Below are positions 25,930-38,796 of a stretch of 39,745 nucleotides of DNA, in pieces. Each line of letters starts with the position of its first letter. The first letter of the stretch is position 1. The stretch is from positions 1 to 39,745 of the forward strand of contig JACQDQ010000267.1 in the NCBI GenBank assembly GCA_016201015.1. The letters are read 5' to 3'. The notes under the pieces were generated by a model. The model saw only the letters and a program-made list of their open reading frames with translations, did not search any database and had not been told where the DNA came from. The position numbers were made by a program, and so were the translations under genes. This DNA comes from Pseudomonadota bacterium (GTDB lineage Bacteria; Pseudomonadota; Alphaproteobacteria; CACIAM-22H2).

Positions 25930-27144
25930 ATGCAAGGCGATGGCGTCGGCAGGCTGGATGCGGAGACGGTCTACGTGCCATACACCCTGCCCGGCGATCG
26001 GGTCGCCGCCCGCCGTGTCGGCGCGCATCATGCGTTGCCCGTCGAATGGCTTGCGCGAGGCCCGGGCCACGAGACTCCGGCCTGCCCCCATTTCGGTCGC
26101 TGCGGCGGCTGCGCCCTGCAGCATCTCGACGACGCCGTCTACGCGAGCTGGAAGGTCGATAAGCTGCGCAACATACTGTCACGACATGGCTTCGAGGACA
26201 TTCCAACCGCAGCCTTGGCACGCACGCCACCACGCGCGCGGCGCCGCGCCGAATTTGCCGCGCACCGGATAGGCGGCCTGATCGCGCTCGGCTTCCATGC
26301 GCGCCTGTCCCACGACATCGTGGCGATCGATCCCTGCCCGGTCCTCGATCCGGCGTTGGTCAGCCTGCTGCCGCATCTCAGGACGGTTCTTGCGCGATTG
26401 ATCGACGGTGAGACCAGGCTCGACATACTGGCGACGCACACCGACAGCGGCATCGACCTTGTCTTTACCGGTTTGCCGCCCGATCGCGGCCGTCGCGAGA
26501 TGCTTGCCGCCTACGCGCAGGAGCAGGATCTGGCCCGCATCGCCTGGCGATCCGAGCATGAGAACCTAGCCGAAATCATCGTGCTGCGGCGCCCGCCCCG
26601 TGCCTTGTTCGCTGGCGTCGCGGTCGAATTGCCGCCCGGCGCGTTTATCCAGGCCAGCCTAGCCGGCGAAACGGCGATCGCCGCGGCCGTGATTGCCGGT
26701 ACGGAAAGAGCCCGCCGCATCGCCGATCTCTACGCCGGCTGCGGCACGCTGACCTTCCCGCTCGCTGCGGGGTCGCGGGTGCACGCGGTCGAAAGTTCCG
26801 GCGAAATGACCGCCGCGATCGATGCCGCAGCGCGCGGCGCCAGGCTTGCGCCGCGCATCAGCGTCGAGCGCCGCGATCTCAACCGGCGTCCGCTCACTCC
26901 CGACGAGCTCGAGGCCTACGACGCCATCGTCTTCGACCCGCCGCGCGAGGGCGCACAAGCCGTCGCCGAGCAACTCGCCCGGTCCGGCGTGCCGCGCGTC
27001 GTCGGCGTCTCATGCAACCCGGCGACCTTCGCGCGCGACGCCGCGATTCTCGCCCACGGCGGCTATCGTCTGACCACCATCCAGCCGATCGACCAGTTCC
27101 TATGGTCGCCGCATCTCGAACTGGTCGGCGAATTCGAGCGTTAG
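25930..27144 (+). CDS. TrmA/RumA family SAM-dependent RNA (uracil-5) methyltransferase
   Basis: Fe-S cysteines CPHFGRCGGCALQH...IDPCPVLDP; SAM motif DLYAGCGTLTFPLA; FDPPREGA; catalytic GVSCNPATFARD. Confidence 0.92.
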   Translation: MQGDGVGRLDAETVYVPYTLPGDRVAARRVGAHHALPVEWLARGPGHETPACPHFGRCGGCALQHLDDAVYASWKVDKLRNILSRHGFEDIPTAALARTPPRARRRAEFAAHRIGGLIALGFHARLSHDIVAIDPCPVLDPALVSLLPHLRTVLARLIDGETRLDILATHTDSGIDLVFTGLPPDRGRREMLAAYAQEQDLARIAWRSEHENLAEIIVLRRPPRALFAGVAVELPPGAFIQASLAGETAIAAAVIAGTERARRIADLYAGCGTLTFPLAAGSRVHAVESSGEMTAAIDAAARGARLAPRISVERRDLNRRPLTPDELEAYDAIVFDPPREGAQAVAEQLARSGVPRVVGVSCNPATFARDAAILAHGGYRLTTIQPIDQFLWSPHLELVGEFER

Positions 27145-28631
27145 GCGGGGACCGGCCGCAGGGCCCGGAGCCCCTTCCAGGCCATCCCGCCCCAGACGGC
27201 GAGCGTCGTCACGCCGAGCATGCCGGCGATCGGACGCTCGAAGAAGAAGAGGAACGAACCGTCGGACTTGATCATCGAGGTGACGAAGTTTTGCTCCAGC
27301 ATCGGCCCAAGCACGATGCCGAGAATGACCGGCGCCACCGGGAAGCCGTTGTCCTCCATCAAGAAACCGATCACGCCGAAGACAAGCATCACGCCGATGC
27401 CGAACGGGCTGTTGTTGATGGCGAAGGCACCGACAATGCAAAACATGAGCACGATCGGCATCAGCACCTCGCGCGGGACTGCCAGGATCTGTTTCGCCGA
27501 CTTGATCGCCAGCCAACCGAACGGAATCATGACGATGTTGGCGAGGAAAAAGACGGTGAAGAGCGCGGTGATGATCTCCGGCTTCTCGAGGAAGATCGTC
27601 GGGCCGGGGTTCAGGTTCTTGAGGTAGAGCACGCCGATCACGATCGCGGTGATCGAGTCGCCGGGAATGCCGAAAACGAGCGCCGGAATCCACGCGCCGC
27701 TGACGGCCGCGTTGTTGGCGGCGCCGCTCTCGACGATGCCTTCGACATGGCCGGTGCCGAACTTTTCCGGCTCCTTCGAGAAGCGCTTGGACGTCGCGTA
27801 GGTGATCCACGAAGCGATGTCGGCGCCGGCACCAGGCAGCGCGCCGATCAGCGTGCCGATCGCCGAGCCGCGAATGATCTGCACCGGGTACTTCTTGGTG
27901 AGCAGCCACTGCCCCTTGAAAATGGGACCGCTCACCGGCTTGGGCGGCGGCAGCCGGAGATTCGCCGCCGCCACGGCGCGCAGCACTTCGGCAATGGCGA
28001 ACATGCCGATCATCGCCTGGATCATGTCGATCCCGCCCATGAGATCGGTGACGCCGAAGGTGAAGCGCGGCACGGCGGCCGGATTGTCCAGCCCGATGAG
28101 TGCCACCGTGAGGCCAAGAAACAGCGCGATCATGCCCTTGATCGCCGAGTCCTGGGCGATGAATACGGCGCAGGTCAGGCCGAGGCAGACCAGCCAGAAA
28201 TATTCGAAAGAGCTGAAGCGCAGCGCTACTTCCGCCAGCGCCGGAGCCGCGGTGACGAGCACGATCGTGCCGAAGATGCCGCCGATCGCCGAGAACACGA
28301 CGCCGGCACCCAACGCCAGCTCCGCCTGGCCTTTGAGCGTCATGGCGTAGGCCTCGTCGGTATAGGCGGCGGAAGCCGGAGTCCCGGGAATGCGTAGAAG
28401 CGCGCCGGGAATGTCGCCGGCAAAGATCGCCATGGCGCTGGCGGTCACGATCGCGGCGAGGGCCGGGACCGGCGGCATGAAGAACGTGATCGGCACGAGA
28501 AGCGCCGTCGCCATTGTCGCCGTGAGGCCCGGCATGGCGCCGACGAACAGCCCGAAGGCCGACGACAGGACGATGATGAAGAGGACGTAGGGGTCGGCGA
28601 TCAGATAAAGCGCGGCGAGGGCGGTATCCAT
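27141..28631 (-). CDS. tctA: Tripartite tricarboxylate transporter large permease (TctA family)
   Basis: GAMPGLTATMATALLVPITFFMPPVPALA, PGTPASAAYTDEAYAMTLKGQAELALGAG, GALPGAGADIASWITY, GESGAANNAAVSGAWIPALVFGIPGDS-type motifs. Confidence 0.95.
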   Translation of the reverse strand: MDTALAALYLIADPYVLFIIVLSSAFGLFVGAMPGLTATMATALLVPITFFMPPVPALAAIVTASAMAIFAGDIPGALLRIPGTPASAAYTDEAYAMTLKGQAELALGAGVVFSAIGGIFGTIVLVTAAPALAEVALRFSSFEYFWLVCLGLTCAVFIAQDSAIKGMIALFLGLTVALIGLDNPAAVPRFTFGVTDLMGGIDMIQAMIGMFAIAEVLRAVAAANLRLPPPKPVSGPIFKGQWLLTKKYPVQIIRGSAIGTLIGALPGAGADIASWITYATSKRFSKEPEKFGTGHVEGIVESGAANNAAVSGAWIPALVFGIPGDSITAIVIGVLYLKNLNPGPTIFLEKPEIITALFTVFFLANIVMIPFGWLAIKSAKQILAVPREVLMPIVLMFCIVGAFAINNSPFGIGVMLVFGVIGFLMEDNGFPVAPVILGIVLGPMLEQNFVTSMIKSDGSFLFFFERPIAGMLGVTTLAVWGGMAWKGLRALRPVPA

Positions 28632-28640
28632 GGCGCACCG

Positions 28641-29117
28641 TCACCACAGGATTTCGGTGAGCAGGCCGCGCGGCAGCGGCACGCGCAGCACATCGCTGAA
28701 GGCGAGCTGGATGGCAAGCGTCGTCGCGACGGCGATCGTCACGCCACGCCGCAGCGGCACGCCTTGGCGCAGGAACAGGAACACGAGGATGGCGATCGAC
28801 AGCGGAATGAAGCCGATCCGCTCCGACAGCAGGACATAGACGGCGATGAGGACGAGCGCGATAACGAAGTTGCCGCGCGTATGGCGCTCGTGCGCCCAGG
28901 CGGAAAACTCGATCCAGCGCGTGTCCGGACGGCGCTCCCGCCAGCCCTGCCCCGCCAACATCAGGCTGAACCCACCGAGGCCGAGCGCCACGACGGTGGG
29001 GAACGCGGCGGCCCCGTAACGCTGACCGGGCATCGGCGGCAATGTCTGCGCATAGACGAGGATCAACACGGCGAGCGCAAACAGTACGACGCCGGCGACC
29101 AGGTCGTTGATCTTCAT
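28641..29117 (-). CDS. tctB: Tripartite tricarboxylate transporter small permease (TctB family)
   Basis: Four-TM 158 aa protein, LPPMPGQRYGAAAFPTVVALGLGGFSLML, directly upstream of tctA; strong GGGGGAGG ribosome-binding site. Confidence 0.88.
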   Translation of the reverse strand: MKINDLVAGVVLFALAVLILVYAQTLPPMPGQRYGAAAFPTVVALGLGGFSLMLAGQGWRERRPDTRWIEFSAWAHERHTRGNFVIALVLIAVYVLLSERIGFIPLSIAILVFLFLRQGVPLRRGVTIAVATTLAIQLAFSDVLRVPLPRGLLTEILW

Positions 29118-29273
29118 GCCTCCCCCCGATTTAACGGCCTCATCGTCGGCCTAATTTTTATTCTCTGCGTCCTGCGTACCAGAGGGAGGGGCCATTGTGA
29201 AGCCGATCAGCTTCCAGCCAAGACTAGACCGCCGACGCTGTCGCACCGGCGGCCCGATCGCTTTCGCCATGCG

Positions 29274-30260
29274 CTAGGCCTTGGCGATGCCCAAGGCCTT
29301 CATCACGCTGCCCATCTTGGCGTCGTCCGCAGCCATGTGCTTGGCGAAACCCTGCGGATCGCCCCACACCGTACCGAAACCGCGCTGCGCCATGAACTCC
29401 TGGAAGTCCTTGCTCTTGTAAGCCTTGTCAAGCGATGCCACGAGCTTCGCCCCGACGTTCGCCGGCAGGCCCGGCGGCCCGGCGATGCCGCGCCACGCGG
29501 AAATCGTCCAGTCGATGCCAAGTTCCTCCTTCAGCGTCGGCACGTTCGGGAAGGCCGGATTGCGGCCCGGCGACATGACCGCGAGGCTGCGCGCCTTGCC
29601 GGCATCCAGCATCGCGCGCGCTTCCGGCACCGAGCAGGTGACGATGTCGACGCCGCCCGCCGCGAGATCCTGCATCGCCGGCGCGGCGCCGTTCGACGGC
29701 ACCCACGGCACCGTGTCCGGCTTGAGGCCCATTGCCTGCAGCCAGCCAGCCAGCGCCACGTGCCAGATGCCGCCCTGGCCGGTGCCCGAAGCCTTGAGCT
29801 TGCCAGGGTTCGCCTTGATCGCGGCGACGACATCCTTGACGTTCTTGTAGGACGAGTCTGCCTTCACCTGTACGCCTGGCGGATCGGAGTTCATCAGCGC
29901 GAGCGGCGTATAGCTGGTGTCCTTGAACTCGGTGAGACCCTGCCAGTGCATCATGACGATCTCGACTGTGATCATGCCGATCGTGTAGCCGTCGGGCGCC
30001 GCCTGGGCGATCGCCGCGTGGCCGACCACGCCCGAGCCGCCGGTACGGTTCACGACGTTGATCGGCTGGCCGAGATCCTTTTCGAGAAGGCTGGCGACGA
30101 TGCGCGCCGTCTGGTCAGTGCCGCCGCCGGCTCCCCACGGCACGATGAAGGTAACCGGCCGCGTCGGCCACGCGGCTTGCGCGCGGGCCGGCTTGAAGCC
30201 AAGGCCGGCGACCGCCGATGCGGCGGTCGCGGAGGCAAGGAATGTGCGTCTCTTCAGCAT
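29274..30260 (-). CDS. Tripartite tricarboxylate transporter substrate-binding protein (TctC / Bug family)
   Basis: MLKRRTFLASATAASAVAGLGFKPARAQAAWPTRPVTFIVPWGAGGGTDQTARIVAS; YKNVKDVVAAIKANPGKLKASGTG. Confidence 0.94.
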   Translation of the reverse strand: MLKRRTFLASATAASAVAGLGFKPARAQAAWPTRPVTFIVPWGAGGGTDQTARIVASLLEKDLGQPINVVNRTGGSGVVGHAAIAQAAPDGYTIGMITVEIVMMHWQGLTEFKDTSYTPLALMNSDPPGVQVKADSSYKNVKDVVAAIKANPGKLKASGTGQGGIWHVALAGWLQAMGLKPDTVPWVPSNGAAPAMQDLAAGGVDIVTCSVPEARAMLDAGKARSLAVMSPGRNPAFPNVPTLKEELGIDWTISAWRGIAGPPGLPANVGAKLVASLDKAYKSKDFQEFMAQRGFGTVWGDPQGFAKHMAADDAKMGSVMKALGIAKA

Positions 30261-30390
30261 GTAGTCCTCCCGGTTCATGACATTGACCGTAATGGCGGGC
30301 GCCCGCTTCTTTGGTCGGGCGGGTTGGCCTGCCCATATTTTCGGGAATTATGTCAGAGCGACGTACCGAGCCGCAAGCGCCCGCCCGCAA

Positions 30391-31167
30391 TCAAGGATTG
30401 TTGCTGCGGTGCGCCCGTAATTCGGCCAACGCAGCCTCGCGCAGCAAGGTGGCGTCCGTCGAGGCGGCGACAATGTCGTAGCTGCGCGCGAACAGCCCCT
30501 GGGCGTCGAGACCGCGATGCGGCACCGTTCCCATCCACTTGCCGTGCCGCTTGATGACGGCCTCGACCTCGGCGATCGGGCCGGTCACCGCAGGATGCTC
30601 CAGCTCGCCGAAATGACCGACGGTCCCCGACAAATCGTAGGGGCCGAGGAAGAACACGTCGATGCCGTCGACGGCGACGATTTCGCCAATGTTCTTCACC
30701 GCCTTGAGCGATTCGATCTGGCCGATGATCAGCATCCGCTCGTGCGCCGTGCGCACATAGTCCATGCCGCGCAGACCGTAATCGGAGGCGCGCACGGCGG
30801 GAAAGGCGGAGCCGCGGAATCCTCGCGGCGGATAACGGCAGGCGGCCACGGCGCGGCGCGCATCCTCGGCCGTCTCGATCATCGGGACCATCACGCCTTC
30901 GATGCCGGTATCGATCGCCTGCTTCAGATACACCGCGTCGTTCCAGGGAACCCGCATGACCGAGGTCGTCGGCGTCGCCGACATTGCCTGCATCTGCGCC
31001 ACGGCGTCGCGCAGCGTCGCCGGACTGTGCTCGTGATCCATGATGACGAAGTCGTAGCCGCACTGGGCGACGATCTCGGCCACGCTCGCGCTGCCGAGGC
31101 CCAGCCACAGTCCAAGCGACTTCTTGCCGGCTTTGAGCCGCGCCTTGAGAGGGTTTTCACGATACAT
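30391..31167 (-). CDS. HpcH/HpaI family aldolase
   Basis: LKAGKKSLGLWLGLGSASVAEIVAQCGYDFVIMDHEHSP, VPMIETAEDARRAVAACRYPPRGFRG, VDGIDVFFLGPYDLSGTVGH. Confidence 0.93.
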   Translation of the reverse strand: MYRENPLKARLKAGKKSLGLWLGLGSASVAEIVAQCGYDFVIMDHEHSPATLRDAVAQMQAMSATPTTSVMRVPWNDAVYLKQAIDTGIEGVMVPMIETAEDARRAVAACRYPPRGFRGSAFPAVRASDYGLRGMDYVRTAHERMLIIGQIESLKAVKNIGEIVAVDGIDVFFLGPYDLSGTVGHFGELEHPAVTGPIAEVEAVIKRHGKWMGTVPHRGLDAQGLFARSYDIVAASTDATLLREAALAELRAHRSNNP

Positions 31168-31262
31168 GCGTGGCTCCCGGATCCGAAGGGCGGCGAGTAT
31201 GCGGCCCGGACCAGGGTCGTGCAAGGCTTGCCGCGGAGATCGCACCGACGTATCAACGCCCT

Positions 31263-31991
31263 ATGCACCGAGGCCTCGATTCGCTCCGACCTGATCCGCG
31301 ACCCGATGTGGCGCTCGAAGTCGACGGACGGCGCGTTCCATTGGTCGTACGCCGCTCGCGCCGGGCGCGGCGGCTCTATCTGCGCGTCGAGACGGCAGAT
31401 GCCAACGTTGTACTCGTGCTGCCGCGCGGGGTCGGCCTCAACGAGGGTCTTGGCTTCGCGCGGGAGCGGACCGCCTGGGTTGCCGAGCGCCTGGCGGCGA
31501 TTCCGCCACTCGTGCCGTTCGCCGACGGCGTGGCGCTTCCGTTGCTGGGCGCGACCGCGACGATCCGCCATTGTCCCGAAGCGCATGGACCGGTGCAGCG
31601 CATCGGCGCCGATATCGTCGTTGCCGGCCGGTCGGAGCACGTGGCCCGTCGCGTGCGCGACTGGCTCAAGGCGGAGGCGCGCCGCGAGCTTGGCCGCCGT
31701 TCGCACGCCGTTGCCGCCCGCCTCGGGCGCAGCATCGACTCCGTGCGCCTCGGCGATCCCAAGAGCCGCTGGGGCAGCTGCTCGGCCGCCGGCGGCCTGT
31801 CTTTTTCCTGGCGGCTGATTCTTGCCCCACCGCAGGTCATCGACTACGTGGTTGCGCACGAGGTGGCGCACCTCGCCGAACTCAATCACGGGCGGCGCTT
31901 CTGGCGGCTGCTCCGCGACCTGATCGGCGATACAGACGAGCCACGCGCCTGGCTCCGGGTCAACGGGGCCGGGTTGTTGCGTTATGGCTGA
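31263..31991 (+). CDS. YgjP/DUF45-type zinc metallopeptidase (M48-like)
   Basis: VPLVVRRSRRARRLYLRVE; RWGSCSAAGGLSFSWRLILAPPQVIDYVVAHEVAHLAELNHGRRFW (HExxH). Confidence 0.92.
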   Translation: MHRGLDSLRPDPRPDVALEVDGRRVPLVVRRSRRARRLYLRVETADANVVLVLPRGVGLNEGLGFARERTAWVAERLAAIPPLVPFADGVALPLLGATATIRHCPEAHGPVQRIGADIVVAGRSEHVARRVRDWLKAEARRELGRRSHAVAARLGRSIDSVRLGDPKSRWGSCSAAGGLSFSWRLILAPPQVIDYVVAHEVAHLAELNHGRRFWRLLRDLIGDTDEPRAWLRVNGAGLLRYG

Positions 31992-33189
31992 CCGCCAGCC
32001 GGTCACGGATTCGCCCGCCACGCCTGGCCTTATCGGCTTGCTCACCGGCTTGGTGATGCTTGGGCAGATGTCGACCTCGCTCTATATCCCTTCGCTGCCC
32101 TCGCTGACCGACGCGCTCGCCGCCGACCCTGCCGAGGTCAAGCTCACCATGACGGGATTTCTCGCCGCTTTCGCGCTCGGCCAGCTCATCTTCGGCCCAA
32201 TTTCCGACCGCTTCGGGCGTCGTCCCGTTCTGCTGGCCGGCATCATGGTCTACATCCTAGGCAGCCTCGGCTGCGCGGCAGCGTCCTCGCTGCCCGAGCT
32301 GATCGGCGCTCGGCTCGTGCAGGGTGCCGGAGCCTGCGCCGGTGCCACGATTGCCCGCGCCATCGTGCGCGATCGCTTCAACCGGGTCGAGTCGACGCGC
32401 GTCCTCGCCTTCATTGCCATCGCCATGGCCGTCGGGCCGGCCTTCGGGCCGATTGCCGGCGGCCTGCTTCAGGTATGGTTCGGTTGGCGTGCCGGCTTTG
32501 TCGTACTGACCGCCTTCGGCATCGTCGTGATGCTCACCATTACCGCGCGGCTGGATGAAAGCCTGAAGCGGCGAGACGCGACGGCAACGTCTCCGGCCCG
32601 CCTTGTCCAGAACTACGCGGTGTTGCTCACCGACCGCAACTTCGTCGCCTACCTCGTCCTTGCCGGCTGCTGCTTCGGCACCCTGTTCGCCTATGCGACC
32701 GGCCTGCCCTTCATCTTCATCGAGATCCTCGGCGTTTCGCCTGATCTCTTCGGATTCGTCTTCCTTTTCACCGTCGCCGGCTATCTTAGCGGTTCGCTGG
32801 TTGCTTCGCGCGCGGCAGGCCGCGTTAGCGGCGCCCGCATAGTGACGTGTGGAGTCGTGCTCACGCTCGTCGGTGGCGGCAGCCTGCTTGGCTTTGTCCT
32901 TCTCGGCATCGTATCAGGCCCGACGATCATGGGCCCGCTGATGATCTACATGACCGGCTTTGCCTTGATCATTCCCAACGCGTTCGCCGGCGCTTTGGTG
33001 CCGTTTCCGACCATGGCGGGCACCGCCTCGGCAGTCCTCGGCTGCGGTCAGATGGGAATTGCAGCGCTCGGCACTGCAGGCGTTGCCGCGCTCTACGACG
33101 GCACGGCTTTGCCGCTTGTCGGCGTCATCTTCGCCTTCGCCGTGATCGGCGCGGCGAGCTTCTGGGGGCTCGTCCGCGAGCCCAGCTAG
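31984..33189 (+). CDS. Bcr/CflA family multidrug efflux MFS transporter
   Basis: STSLYIPSLPSLTDALAADPAEVKLTMTGFLAAFALGQLIFGPISDRFGRRPVLLAG; 12 predicted TMs; start overlaps the end of the upstream gene by 8 nt. Confidence 0.92.
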   Translation: MADRQPVTDSPATPGLIGLLTGLVMLGQMSTSLYIPSLPSLTDALAADPAEVKLTMTGFLAAFALGQLIFGPISDRFGRRPVLLAGIMVYILGSLGCAAASSLPELIGARLVQGAGACAGATIARAIVRDRFNRVESTRVLAFIAIAMAVGPAFGPIAGGLLQVWFGWRAGFVVLTAFGIVVMLTITARLDESLKRRDATATSPARLVQNYAVLLTDRNFVAYLVLAGCCFGTLFAYATGLPFIFIEILGVSPDLFGFVFLFTVAGYLSGSLVASRAAGRVSGARIVTCGVVLTLVGGGSLLGFVLLGIVSGPTIMGPLMIYMTGFALIIPNAFAGALVPFPTMAGTASAVLGCGQMGIAALGTAGVAALYDGTALPLVGVIFAFAVIGAASFWGLVREPS

Positions 33190-34992
33190 CGAAGCTGCCG
33201 CACGCCGCCGCGCGGGTCGACCAGCGGGTCGAGCGGCATGGCCTGCGATGATGGCACCCAGTCGGCGACCAGCGCCGCCTCACCGGGCAGCGGACGTGCC
33301 GGCAAGCCTTGATTTGCCTGTGCCATGAATGCGTGCCAGATGCGGGTCGGCAGGCCGCCGCCGGTCACCCGCTCCATCGGCGCGCCGCCGTCATTGCCGA
33401 GCCACACGCCGGCCACGAGGTCGGCGGTGAAGCCGACGAACCACGCGTCGCGGAAATCCTGGCTGGTGCCTGTCTTGCCGGCCGCGGGGCGGTCCAGCGC
33501 CGCCGCGCGCCCCGTGCCCTGCATGATGACGGCACGCAGCATGTCGGTCATGGCGATGAGCGCCGGCCGCTGAATGACCCGCCCGGTGCCCGAGCCGGCG
33601 CGCCGGTACAGCACGCTGCCCTGGGCATCGCGGATTTCAGTGATGGCGTAGGGCAGCACGCCGTTGCCGCCATTGGCGAAGGGCGCGAACGCGCCGGTCA
33701 GCTCGAGCAAGTTGACCTCGCTGGCCCCCAGTGACGTCGAAAAATCGCGTCTCAGCTCCGAATCGATGCCAAGGCGGTGCGCCACGGCAATGACGCGATC
33801 GAGGCCGGCGCGCTGCGCCGCGCGTACCGTCGCCGTATTCACCGAACGCGCAAGTGCCTCGCGCGCCGTGATCTCACCCCGCAAGATGTCGTCGAAATTC
33901 TTAGGAGTCCAACCGCTGACATTCACGGGGCCATCGGCCAAACGATCGTCGGGGCGAAGGCCGGCCTCGACTGCAGCCAGGAAGACGAAGGGCTTGAAGC
34001 TCGAACCTGGCTGTCGCTGGGCATTCACCGCCCGATTGAACTGGCTTTGGCCGTAGTTGCGGCCTCCGACCATGGCGCGCACGGCGCCATCCGGCGCCAA
34101 CGCGACGAGCGCGGCCGTTACTGACGATGGCCAGGCGCTGGCGGCCGGCCTGCGCCGCCTGCTCAGCCGTCAAATAGCCGACCTCGACCATGTTATTGAG
34201 CACGTCACGCGCCCGATCGCGCGCAAGCTCCGGGTTATTGGAGGGCGCATAGCGCGACGGTGCCTTGAGCAGACCAGCAACAATTGCGGATTCGTGCGCA
34301 CTGAGCTGCCGCGCCGACTTGCCGAAGTAGCGACGCGCCGCCGCTTCGACTCCATACGTCCCGGCGCCAAGATAGACGCGGTTCAGATAGATGGTGAGGA
34401 TCTGATCCTTGGTGAACTTGTGCTCGAGCCACAGCGCCAGCAGCGCCTCCTGCATCTTACGGCGGAAGGTCCGCTCGTGAGTGAGGAACACGTTCTTGGC
34501 AAGCTGCTGCGTGATCGTGCTGCCGCCCTGAACAACGCGGCCGGCGCGCAGATTGACCCAAGCCGCGCGCGCAAGACCGAGCGGATCGAGCCCGAAATGG
34601 CGATAGAAGCGGCGATCTTCGGTGGCGAGCACGGCCTGCGGCAAATACCGCGGCATATCCCGCAGCTCGACGACGCCGGCGTGAATCTCGCCATAAGCAG
34701 CGAACTCCTCGCCATTCGCAGCAATGAAGGTCAGGCTGGGGCGTCGATTGAAGGTATTGATGCCGCCGACATCGGGCAGGTCGTAGGCGTACCAGGCGAC
34801 GACGGCGAGCCCGGCAAGCATGCTCCAAATGCCGAGCGTGACCACCCATTTGAGAACCGCGGGCCACCATTGCCGACGCGGGCCGCGCGACGGCCGTCCG
34901 CCGCCACCACGGTACTCACCACGAAGCGCCGTGCGGACTCGACCGAGGATCGGCTCGACCCGCGGCCTTCGCCTAGTGCTGCCTTTCGCCAT
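33186..34992 (-). pseudogene. Class A penicillin-binding protein (PBP1A-type), split by a frame-changing internal deletion between the GT51 and transpeptidase domains
   Basis: First ORF 33901-34992: TM plus GT51 (VLATEDRRFYRHFGLDPLG, GGSTITQQLAKN, LYLGAGTYGVEAAARRYFGK). Second ORF ending 33186, in another frame: GSSFKPF, SVNTA, KTGTSQDFRDAWFVG. The frames switch near 34100-34125. Confidence 0.82.
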
Positions 34993-35134
34993 GGCGATCG
35001 CTTAGCACCGGAGTGTGGCGGAAGGTCGGCAAAGTGGGTGCCGCTGCCATCGCCGGCAGGCGCGGGGACGGGTCTGAAACCCGCCCTTGCACGCCCCGGA
35101 CATCGACAAGCCTGTCTCGCTGGTCTTCGCCACG

Positions 35135-38792
<3,658 letters not shown>

Positions 38793-38796
<4 letters not shown>

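Noticed and set aside
30295-30306. Perfect 12-bp palindrome GCGGGCGCCCGC upstream of tctC
   Set aside because: Low-complexity GC palindrome with no loop and no other support; frequent by chance in GC-rich DNA.
27012-30554. Plus-strand ORFs 27012-28397 and 28764-30554 antisense to tctABC
   Set aside because: Charged low-information translations opposite clear tct genes.
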